Shown here in pieces: positions 1 to 5,760 of a stretch of 10,404 bases of DNA. The position numbers and the translations under genes are program-made. The stretch lies in NCBI GenBank assembly GCA_035444405.1, contig DAOMOP010000148.1, positions 1 through 10,404 of the forward strand, in the 5' to 3' direction. The notes beneath the pieces were generated by a model. It was not told where the DNA came from and made no database searches. It saw only the letters and a list, made by a program, of their open reading frames with translations. How positions within the stretch are numbered: position 1 is the stretch's first letter; each line of letters begins with the position of its first letter. The stretch is from DAOMOP01 sp035444405. Lineage in GTDB: Bacteria > Pseudomonadota > Gammaproteobacteria > Burkholderiales > Rhodocyclaceae.

Positions 1-272
1 CCGCGCAGCCACACCGCCAGCGCCAGGCCGATGGCCAGCTGCAGGCCGTACACCGGCATCAGCGCCAGCACCGCCCCCGAATAGAGCGACACCAGCACGT
101 GCGGGCGCTTGAACGACCACAGGTAGGGCCGCTTGCGCGCGGCCTCGGCGAACCATTTCACCACCGGGTAGCGCGCCACGTTGGCGCGCCGGGGCAGCGG
201 TCGAAGCCAGCGGCGCAGGCGGCGTCGGCGCGCCAGCCAGCGGCGGTGCAGCGGATGCGAACGGACGGGCAT
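1..272 (-). CDS. DUF2062-type membrane protein, partial (3' end outside window)
   Basis: Reading the minus strand from an ATG at 272 gives 90 codons that run off the left edge. The N-terminus is very basic, with many Arg residues in positions 9-29. It is followed by a segment around residues 48-58 (RPYLWSFKRPH) and then a hydrophobic stretch from about residue 60 to 90 containing LMPVYGLQLAIGLALA. The W-S-F-x-R-P element before a small-residue-rich helix, followed by a proline-containing helix, resembles DUF2062 proteins, a family of small inner-membrane proteins of unknown function. The start lies 17 bases after the stop of the upstream minus-strand frame, with a GAGG-like motif overlapping that stop, so the two may be co-transcribed. 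The family call rests on pattern memory and only half the protein is visible. I infer no function. Confidence 0.55.
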   Translation of the reverse strand, partial: MPVRSHPLHRRWLARRRRLRRWLRPLPRRANVARYPVVKWFAEAARKRPYLWSFKRPHVLVSLYSGAVLALMPVYGLQLAIGLALAVWLR

Positions 273-289
273 CGACGGTTCGCGCCGCC

Positions 290-1039
290 TCAGGCGACGC
301 GCTGGCCCTTGCGCCGGGCCAGCGCGACCAGCAGCAGCGAAATCGCCGCCGGCGTCATGCCGGGGATGCGCTGGGCCTGGCCGATCGTCTCGGGCCGCAC
401 CTGCGCCAGCTTGGCCTGCAGCTCCGCCGACAGGCCAGGCAGCCCCGCATAGTCGAAGTCCGCGGGCAGGCGGGTGTCTTCGTGCCGGCGCTGGCGCTCG
501 ATCTCCTCGACGGCGCCCGTGCGTGCGGCGATGTCGTCGTTCAGGCTCACCGTGCCGGCGAGCAGCCGGGCGAGCTCGTCCTCGAAACGCTTGAGCGACT
601 CGCGCGCCTGCTCGAGCTCGCGTTCGCGCTCGGCGATCCACTGCTCGACCTCCTCGAGCGTGGCCGCGGCGAGCGCCTCGGGATCGGGCAACGCCGGCGG
701 GCGCGGTGCGGCGAGCTGGGACTGCAGCCGCTCGATGCGCTGCGGGGCGTCCCTGAGGGTCTGATCGAGCGCATTGGCCTGATCGCGCACCGCCTGCAGC
801 TCGCGCAGCCGCAGCATCGTCTGCTCGTAGAGCTCGAGCAGCCGCTTGCGCTGGTCTTCGGCGAGCGAGGTGTCGGCCTCGATGTCGCGTTTGCCGGCTT
901 CGAGCGTCTCCATGCTAATCTGCGCCGGAACGGCCCCGGCGGCGCCGTCCTGCGCCGGCCATGCGGGCCCGGCGGCAATGCCGGCCAGCACCGACAGCGC
1001 GAAGATCCAGTGAAGAGCGAGGCGGACCGAAGCGATCAT
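290..1039 (-). CDS. Chimeric frame: MscK-like periplasmic coiled-coil N-terminus joined to MnmG C-terminal tail
   Basis: From the ATG at 1039 this frame encodes 249 residues. Residues 1-30 look like a Sec signal peptide: a short basic start, a hydrophobic core, and AWPAQ near the cleavage site. Residues ~41-177 are charged, heptad-like helices (LEEVEQWIAERERELEQARE), resembling the MscS_porin domain at the N-terminus of MscK/KefA-type mechanosensitive channels. From residue ~178 (EEIERQRRHED) to the end the sequence is instead the conserved C-terminus of MnmG/GidA, including LPADFDY and GMTPAAISLLLV. No channel membrane helices or MscS core follow. An exported MnmG tail makes no obvious functional sense, so this is probably a deletion or rearrangement product, or an assembly join. 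The frame also stays open upstream to an ATG at 1114, but 1039 gives a normal signal peptide. It lies divergent to gmk. Confidence 0.6.
   Translation of the reverse strand: MIASVRLALHWIFALSVLAGIAAGPAWPAQDGAAGAVPAQISMETLEAGKRDIEADTSLAEDQRKRLLELYEQTMLRLRELQAVRDQANALDQTLRDAPQRIERLQSQLAAPRPPALPDPEALAAATLEEVEQWIAERERELEQARESLKRFEDELARLLAGTVSLNDDIAARTGAVEEIERQRRHEDTRLPADFDYAGLPGLSAELQAKLAQVRPETIGQAQRIPGMTPAAISLLLVALARRKGQRVA
293..508 (-). pseudogene. mnmG: mnmG 3' fragment (C-terminal ~72 codons)
   Basis: This stretch encodes only the C-terminal helical region of MnmG, which with MnmE installs the 5-carboxymethylaminomethyl group on wobble uridines of some tRNAs. In full-length MnmG this region contributes to MnmE and tRNA contacts. 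Visible family signatures are the HEDTRLPADFDY segment, the GLSAELQAKL helix, the GQAQRIPG turn and the TPAAISLLLV helix. The FAD- and NAD-binding parts, normally more than 500 residues before this point, are absent. The preceding codons read instead into an unrelated coiled-coil protein without a frame break. The usual 3' neighbour rsmG is also not seen; a DUF2062-like gene follows. Whether an intact mnmG exists elsewhere cannot be judged from this window. Confidence 0.7.
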
Positions 1040-1122
1040 GGGGTACGGGCCGGGACACATCGTGGACGAAACAAGGTGGCGAACGAGGAGAATGGTGCGG
1101 CGTGTGCCGCGCACAAGACATC
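1040..1122. other. Short divergent spacer between the chimeric frame and gmk
   Basis: These 83 bases must hold the promoter for the gmk-rpoZ-spoT operon and any promoter for the minus-strand frame. I see no clear -35/-10 pair. A small hairpin (GCGGC at 1097-1101, GCCGC at 1106-1110) lies in front of the annotated gmk ATG and would cover the alternative GTG start at 1102. Confidence 0.35.
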
Positions 1123-1737
1123 ATGCCCGGAACCCTGATCATTATCACCGCGCCCTCGGGCGCAGGCAAAACCACGCTGGTCCGCGCGCTGCTCGAGCGC
1201 GATCCGCAGGTGCGCCTGTCGGTCTCGTATACGACGCGTGCGCCGCGGCCCGGCGAGCAGGACGGACGCGAGTACCACTTCGTCGACGTGCCGACCTTCC
1301 GCAAGCTGCGCGACCGCGGCGAGTTCCTCGAATGGGCCGAGGTGCATGGCAATTACTATGCGACCTCGCGCGTGTGGCTGCGCGAGCAGACCGACGCCGG
1401 TCATGACATCCTGCTCGAGATCGACTGGCAGGGCGCCCAGCAGGTGCGCAAGGCCTTCACCGACTGCGTCGGCGTGTTCGTGCTGCCGCCGTCCTTCGAG
1501 GTGCTCGAGGAGCGCCTGCGCGGGCGCGGCACCGACAGCGACGAGGTGATTGCGCGCCGCCTGCTCGGTGCGCGCAGCGAGATGCGTCACGTCGGGGAGT
1601 TCGACTACGTTATACTGAACAACGAGTTGCAGCCTGCGATCGAAGACTTGGTGGCGGTGGTGCGGGCGTCGCGTCTGCGCTACCGCAATCAGCACGCGCG
1701 GCATCTGCAATATTTCGATTTTCTCGAACAGGACTGA
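1123..1737 (+). CDS. gmk: Guanylate kinase
   Basis: This 204-residue cytoplasmic enzyme phosphorylates GMP to GDP with ATP and supplies guanine nucleotides. The P-loop is APSGAGKTT at residues 9-17. The GMP-binding segment follows, with SVSYTTRAPRPGE near 34-46 and DGREYHFV just after. The conserved EFLEWAEVHGNYYAT (about 67-81) and LLEIDWQGAQQVR (about 98-110) are present, as is the lid region with RLRGRGTDS. Length is normal for the family. The ATG at 1123 gives the usual MPGTL start but has a poor Shine-Dalgarno. A GTG at 1102, seven codons upstream and 11 bases after GAGGAG (1085-1090), is a possible alternative start. Its stop abuts the rpoZ start, which implies co-transcription with rpoZ and spoT. 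Confidence 0.96.
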   Translation: MPGTLIIITAPSGAGKTTLVRALLERDPQVRLSVSYTTRAPRPGEQDGREYHFVDVPTFRKLRDRGEFLEWAEVHGNYYATSRVWLREQTDAGHDILLEIDWQGAQQVRKAFTDCVGVFVLPPSFEVLEERLRGRGTDSDEVIARRLLGARSEMRHVGEFDYVILNNELQPAIEDLVAVVRASRLRYRNQHARHLQYFDFLEQD

Positions 1738-1956
1738 ATGATGGCCCGAATTACCGTTGAAGATTGTCTCCAGAGGATACCGAACCGCTTCCAGCTCACG
1801 CTGGCAGCGACCTACCGTGCACGGCAGCTGACCATCGGCGCCTCGCCACTGATCGACACCGACAAGCACGGCAAGGAGAAGGCGACCGTCACTGCCCTGC
1901 GTGAAATCGCCGACGGCAAGGTCGGGCTCGAAATCCTCAACCGCGGACAGGCCTGA
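1738..1956 (+). CDS. rpoZ: RNA polymerase omega subunit
   Basis: This encodes the small omega subunit, which helps beta-prime assemble and, in proteobacteria, forms part of a ppGpp site on RNA polymerase. The family signature MARITVEDCLQRIPNRFQL is at the start, followed by AATYRARQL and, near the C-terminus, TVTALREIADGKVG. Two adjacent ATG codons (1738 and 1741) follow the gmk stop directly. The family normally starts MARITVED, so 1741 (71 residues) may be the true start and 1738 adds one Met. Its place between gmk and spoT is the classic proteobacterial arrangement, and here omega and the ppGpp synthetase/hydrolase are made from the same transcript. Confidence 0.96.
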   Translation: MMARITVEDCLQRIPNRFQLTLAATYRARQLTIGASPLIDTDKHGKEKATVTALREIADGKVGLEILNRGQA

Positions 1957-1981
1957 GCTCGGGCGGGGCGGAGCGATCGTC

Positions 1982-4189
1982 ATGGGTGTCACGACCGCCA
2001 CTTCGCCCGCCCCGCAGCCGTTCAGCCCGCCGGCCTCGTCGGTGGTGCTGGTCGAATTCGACCGGCTCAAGACCAAGCTCGCGACCTATCTGCGGCGCGA
2101 GGACATCGGGCGCATCGAGGCCGCCTACCATTTCTCCGCGCACGCCCACGACGGGCAGTTCCGCATCAGCGGCGAGCCCTACATCTCGCATCCGGTCGCC
2201 GTTGCCGACATCATCGCCGACTGGCGCCTGGATCCGCAGGCGCTGATCGCCGCCCTCCTCCACGACGTGATGGAGGACACCCACATCTCGAAGCAGGAGA
2301 TCTCCGAGCGCTTCGGCAAGATCGCCGCCGAGCTGGTCGACGGTCTGTCCAAGCTCGACAAGATCGAGTTCCGTTCGCACGAGGAGGCGCAGGCCGAGAA
2401 CTTCCGCAAGATGCTGCTCGCGATGGCGAGCGACCTGCGCGTGATCCTGATCAAGCTCGCCGACCGCCTGCACAACATGCGCACGCTCGACTGCGTGCGC
2501 CCGGCCAAGCGCCGCCGCATCGCCACCGAGACGCTCGAGATCTACGCGCCGATCGCGAACCGGCTCGGCCTCAATACGCTGTACCGCGAGCTGCAGGAGC
2601 TCGCCTTCCAGCACAAGTTCCCGATGCGCTACCGTGCGCTGGCGCGCGCGATCAAGGCCGCGCGAGGCAACCGCCGCGAGGTGGTCGGCAAGGTGTCGAA
2701 GGCGATCGAGGAGCGCCTGCCGCAATGGGGCATCGCGGCCGAGGTGCAGGGCCGCGAGAAGCATCTGTACTCGATCTACCGCAAGATGGTCGAAAAGCGC
2801 CTGTCCTTCTCGCAGGTGCTCGACATCTACGGTTTTCGCGTGATCGTGCGCGACGTGCCGACCTGCTACCTCGCGATCGGCGCGCTGCACTCGATGTACA
2901 AGCCGGTGCCGGGCAAGTTCAAGGACTACATCGCGATCCCCAAGGCCAACGGCTACCAGTCGCTGCACACGACGCTGATCGGGCCGTTCGGCACGCCGGT
3001 CGAGATCCAGGTGCGCACCGCCGAGATGCACCACATCGCCGACAGCGGGGTGGCCTCGCACTGGCTCTACAAGGACGACGAGAAGACGCTCACCGAGCTG
3101 CAGCAGCGCACCCACTCGTGGTTGCAGTCGCTGCTCGAGCTGCAGTCGAGCTCGGGCGAGGCGACCGAGTTCCTCGAGCACGTCAAGGTGGACCTCTTCC
3201 CGGGCGAAGTCTACGTATTCACGCCGCAGGGCAAGATCCTGTCGCTGCCGCGCGGCTCGACGCCGGTCGATTTCGCCTACGCGGTGCACACCGACATCGG
3301 CAACCGCTGTGTCGCATGCCGCGTCAATGGCGATCTGATGCCGCTGCGCACCGAGCTTCGCAACGGCGATCAGATCGAGATCATCACCGCCGCGCACGCC
3401 AATCCGAACCCGGCCTGGCTCTCCTACGTGCGCACCGGCAAGGCGCGCGCGCAGATCCGCCACTTCCTCAAGAACGCCCAGCACGAGGAGTCCGTCACGC
3501 TCGGCGAGCGTCTGCTGAACCAGGCGCTGCGCCCGCACGGCCTCACGCTCGGCCAGATCAGCGCGTTCGCGTGGGACCGCTTCCTGCGCGACCGCGGCGT
3601 GCGCAGCAAGAAGGAGATCTTCTCGGACATCGGCCTCGGTCGGCGCCTGCCGGTGATCGTCGCGCGGCGCCTGTCGCACGCGCAGGACCAGGAGTCCGGC
3701 CGCCCCGACGTCGTCAAGCCCAAGCCCGCCGGCGCGATCCACATCAGCGGCAGCGAGGGCGTCGCGGTGCAGCTCGCGCACTGCTGCCTGCCGATCCCGG
3801 GCGATCCGATCATCGGCATCATCCGCAAGGGCAAGGGGCTGGAGGTGCATCGCCACGACTGCACCGCGGTGGCCAAGCTGCGCGGCGATCGCGGGCGCTG
3901 GGTCGACGTCGAGTGGGAGCCGAACCAGGACCGCATGTTCGACGTCACGATACGCGTGCTCACGCGCGAAGGACGCGGCGTGCTCGCGCGCGTGGCGAGC
4001 GCGATCTCGGACGAGGACTGCAACATCCAGAACGTCACGATGGACCGCGAACAAGGCATCTACACGGCGCTCAACCTGACCATACAGGTGCGCGACCGCA
4101 TGCACCTCGCGCAGGTGATGCGGGCGGTGCGCCGCGTGCCCGAGGTGATGCGCATCGGCCGCGCGCGCAGCGACGGCCGGGTCGTCTGA
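1982..4189 (+). CDS. spoT: Bifunctional (p)ppGpp synthetase/hydrolase SpoT
   Basis: This 735-residue Rel/SpoT protein controls the stringent response by making and degrading (p)ppGpp. The HD hydrolase domain occupies about residues 45-200. SHP at 69-71, HDVMEDT at 94-100 and DRLHNMRT at 161-168 retain the metal and catalytic residues, so hydrolysis should be active. The synthetase domain follows, with DIYGFRVIV at 281-289, KFKDYIAIPKANGYQSLHTT at 312-331 and EIQVRT at 341-346. The charged motif reads K-F-K-D, on the basic RxKD side typical of bifunctional enzymes rather than the acidic ExDD of RelA. A TGS domain (about 400-465), the conserved-cysteine region HCCLPIPGD (600-608) and a C-terminal ACT domain (about 653-730) complete the normal architecture. 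The ATG at 1982 has GCGGAG about nine bases upstream and lies 25 bases after rpoZ. Confidence 0.96.
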   Translation: MGVTTATSPAPQPFSPPASSVVLVEFDRLKTKLATYLRREDIGRIEAAYHFSAHAHDGQFRISGEPYISHPVAVADIIADWRLDPQALIAALLHDVMEDTHISKQEISERFGKIAAELVDGLSKLDKIEFRSHEEAQAENFRKMLLAMASDLRVILIKLADRLHNMRTLDCVRPAKRRRIATETLEIYAPIANRLGLNTLYRELQELAFQHKFPMRYRALARAIKAARGNRREVVGKVSKAIEERLPQWGIAAEVQGREKHLYSIYRKMVEKRLSFSQVLDIYGFRVIVRDVPTCYLAIGALHSMYKPVPGKFKDYIAIPKANGYQSLHTTLIGPFGTPVEIQVRTAEMHHIADSGVASHWLYKDDEKTLTELQQRTHSWLQSLLELQSSSGEATEFLEHVKVDLFPGEVYVFTPQGKILSLPRGSTPVDFAYAVHTDIGNRCVACRVNGDLMPLRTELRNGDQIEIITAAHANPNPAWLSYVRTGKARAQIRHFLKNAQHEESVTLGERLLNQALRPHGLTLGQISAFAWDRFLRDRGVRSKKEIFSDIGLGRRLPVIVARRLSHAQDQESGRPDVVKPKPAGAIHISGSEGVAVQLAHCCLPIPGDPIIGIIRKGKGLEVHRHDCTAVAKLRGDRGRWVDVEWEPNQDRMFDVTIRVLTREGRGVLARVASAISDEDCNIQNVTMDREQGIYTALNLTIQVRDRMHLAQVMRAVRRVPEVMRIGRARSDGRVV

Positions 4190-4194
4190 GGGCC

Positions 4195-5439
4195 ATGCCC
4201 GTGACGGTGGCCGGCGCCGCGAGCGGCGATCAGCGGGGACTTGCCGCGGCTGCAGTGGCCGGCCCGCCGTCGGCCGAGGGCATGTCGGTCGAGCGTGTGG
4301 CGCCGTTGCGCCTCGAAGCGCACTGGGACGGCCGGCGCGTCGCCGCGATGAAGGTCGCCAACCGGCGTCCGCTGGCCGCGCGCGCGCTGGTCGGTCGCAG
4401 CGTGACCGAGGTCCTGGAGCGCGTGCCGACGCTTTTCGGCGTCTGTCGGCGTGCGCAGGGGCTGGCCGCGACGGCCGCATGCGCCGCGGCGGCGCCCGGC
4501 TTGACGCGGCTGCAGGACTGGGCCGAGGAGCGTGCGATCGCCGCTGAAACCGCGCAGGAGCACCTGTGGCGGCTGATGCTCGACTGGCCGGACCTGTTCG
4601 GCCACGCGACACGCCGCGACCGCTTCGCGAACCTGTACCGGCGTCTCGATCAGCTCGGCGACGCCCGTGCGGCCTTCGACCTCGGCGGCGAGCTCCTCGA
4701 CCTCGTCGCGATCGAGCTGCTCGGCGGTTTCTTCCGCGCGATTCGCGAGCCGCAGGGGCTTGCCGAATTCGTCGAGCGTGCGCGCAGCGGCGGCTCGATC
4801 GGCGAGACGCTCGGCGATCTGATCGAGATGGGCTCGTCGACGCCGGTCGAGGAGGCCACGCCGCTGCTGACCGCCCGCTCGGCTGCCGCGTGGGCACGCG
4901 AGCTCGCCGGCGTGCCGCCGGAGGCCTTTTGCCGCACGCCGACGCTCGGCGGCCGCCCGCAGGAAACCGGCGTGCTCGCGCGCCACGCCGAATCGCTGCT
5001 GGTGCGCATGCTGATCGGACACGGCCACCGCATCGCCGCCCGCCTGTTCGCGCGTGTCATCGATCTGGCCGATTGCGCGAGCCGCCTGCGCCATCCGCTG
5101 GCGAGCGACATGAGCATGCTGATCGATGCGGCCGCGGCAGGCGACGGCGTCGGCATCGCCTGCGTCGAAACCGCACGCGGCCTGCTGATCCACGCCGTCC
5201 GCATCGATGGAGAGCGCATCGCCGACTATGCCATCGTCGCGCCGACGGAGTGGAACTTCCATCCCGACGGCGTGTTCGCGCGCGAGGCGGCGGGGTGGCA
5301 GGCGCCCTCGCGCGAGGCGGCGCTGCTGCGCCTGCGGGCACTGGCCCTGTCACTCGACCCGTGTGTCGCGTTCGACGTCGTACTGCGCGATGCGGCGGCC
5401 GACGACGATGCACATTCCGCCGGCTCCCCGACCGCCTGA
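4195..5439 (+). CDS. hupK: HupK/HoxV-like [NiFe]-hydrogenase maturation scaffold
   Basis: This 414-residue protein is a shortened relative of hydrogenase large subunits. The N-terminal DGRRVAAMKVANRRP resembles their opening strand. FGVCRRAQG (81-89) sits where large subunits have CGVC-x-x-x-H. TGVLARH (258-264) matches GPLAR, ETARGLLIHAVRIDGERI (325-342) matches the EAPRG region, and APTEWNFHPDG (349-359) matches PTTWN. LDPCVAFDVV (387-396) matches the C-terminal DPCxAC motif. Only one cysteine of each pair remains (C84, C390), so it cannot hold a standard NiFe site. HupK/HoxV proteins are thought to act as a scaffold on which the Fe(CN)2CO unit is assembled before transfer to the large subunit. 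It starts five bases after spoT with GAGGG just upstream. ATG 4282 (MSVERVAPLRLEA), nearer the conserved part, is an alternative start. The family is likely; the exact symbol is less sure. Confidence 0.75.
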   Translation: MPVTVAGAASGDQRGLAAAAVAGPPSAEGMSVERVAPLRLEAHWDGRRVAAMKVANRRPLAARALVGRSVTEVLERVPTLFGVCRRAQGLAATAACAAAAPGLTRLQDWAEERAIAAETAQEHLWRLMLDWPDLFGHATRRDRFANLYRRLDQLGDARAAFDLGGELLDLVAIELLGGFFRAIREPQGLAEFVERARSGGSIGETLGDLIEMGSSTPVEEATPLLTARSAAAWARELAGVPPEAFCRTPTLGGRPQETGVLARHAESLLVRMLIGHGHRIAARLFARVIDLADCASRLRHPLASDMSMLIDAAAAGDGVGIACVETARGLLIHAVRIDGERIADYAIVAPTEWNFHPDGVFAREAAGWQAPSREAALLRLRALALSLDPCVAFDVVLRDAAADDDAHSAGSPTA

Positions 5440-5582
5440 ACCCTCCGCGCCACTGCCATCGTCCGGCGGCCCACCTGCGACAGCTGTCCCGCGCATGGCG
5501 TCCGGCCTTCGCATTGCGCACGGGAGCCCGCTGCACCGGTGGGCCCTCGCCGACTCTCCGCGCTGGAAACCTGCTTACCGCC

Positions 5583-5598
5583 TGTGATGCGGTTGTGA
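5583..5598 (+). repeat. TGTGA direct repeat, possible activator site
   Basis: TGTGA occurs at 5583-5587 and again at 5594-5598, an 11-base period that puts both copies on nearly the same face of the helix. The pair lies roughly 105-120 bases upstream of the start predicted for the sigma-54-like promoter, the usual distance for NtrC-type activator sites. These are short motifs and could be chance. I cannot tie them to a known binding consensus. Confidence 0.2.
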
Positions 5599-5618
5599 CC
5601 TCTGGATTGCCGCCGGCT

Positions 5619-5633
5619 GGCGCGCGGCGCGCC
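5619..5633 (+). repeat. GC-rich inverted repeat (7-base arms, 1-base centre)
   Basis: GGCGCGC and GCGCGCC flank a single central G, a perfect inverted repeat about 45 bases upstream of the -24 element of the candidate sigma-54 promoter. It could be an operator half of the hyb control region. In DNA this GC-rich such repeats arise easily by chance. Confidence 0.2.
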
Positions 5634-5659
5634 TGCATCGCCCGCGGCTGAGCGGATTT

Positions 5660-5673
5660 CGCGCCGCGGCGCG
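5660..5673 (+). repeat. Perfect 14-base palindrome beside the promoter
   Basis: CGCGCCGCGGCGCG reads the same on both strands and ends three bases before the sigma-54-like promoter element begins. A protein bound here could affect RpoN polymerase. The sequence is entirely G and C, so chance is a serious alternative. No regulator can be named. Confidence 0.25.
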
Positions 5674-5676
5674 GGT

Positions 5677-5692
5677 GGGCACGCTTCTTGTA
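5677..5692 (+). promoter_or_regulatory. Candidate sigma-54 (RpoN) promoter for hybOABC
   Basis: The sequence GGGCACGCTTCTTGTA matches the RpoN consensus TGGCACG-N4-TTGCA at all but two defined positions (first T to G; C to T in the -12 GC). GG of the -24 element (5678-5679) and the -12 dinucleotide (5690-5691) are separated by exactly ten bases, the fixed RpoN spacing. Transcription would begin near 5703, leaving a leader of about 58 bases before hybO. Hydrogenase operons of Ralstonia and other proteobacteria are known to use RpoN with an NtrC-type activator (HoxA/HupR). No activator gene is in this window. The imperfect -12 GC is the main doubt. Confidence 0.55.
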
Positions 5693-5760
5693 AAGGCCTT
5701 CCCTCGACGGCTCGCGCGCGCTCGCGCAGCGGGCACGCCGAACAAGGGGGGAGGGAGCGC

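Larger units (their letters stand above)
5440..5760 (+). promoter_or_regulatory. Gene-free regulatory region ahead of the hyb genes
   Basis: No credible gene lies in these 321 bases. The region separates the hupK-like gene from hybO. It contains the sigma-54-like promoter at 5677-5692, two GC-rich perfect inverted repeats (5619-5633 and 5660-5673) and a direct repeat TGTGA-N6-TGTGA at 5583-5598. A purine-rich ribosome binding site, GGGGGAGGGAG, lies just before the hybO start. I see no convincing hairpin-plus-T-run terminator after the hupK-like gene, so read-through from the spoT transcript into hyb cannot be excluded. The size and content fit an activator-controlled promoter region, by inference. 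Confidence 0.5.

Noticed and set aside
1982..4189. RelA, or a hydrolase-dead Rel, instead of SpoT
   Set aside because: The HD motif (HDVMEDT) is intact, the synthetase motif is basic (KFKD) rather than ExDD, and the rpoZ neighbour is typical of spoT.
1937..4897. A very long open frame on the minus strand opposite spoT and the hupK-like gene
   Set aside because: It is antisense to a clear spoT, shows no family motifs and has the Arg/His/Asp-rich composition of a shadow frame in GC-rich DNA.
4195..5439. Reading the hupK-like gene as a decayed large-subunit pseudogene
   Set aside because: The frame is intact over 414 codons and keeps many large-subunit landmarks in order. The reduced cysteine set fits the known HupK/HoxV family better than random decay.
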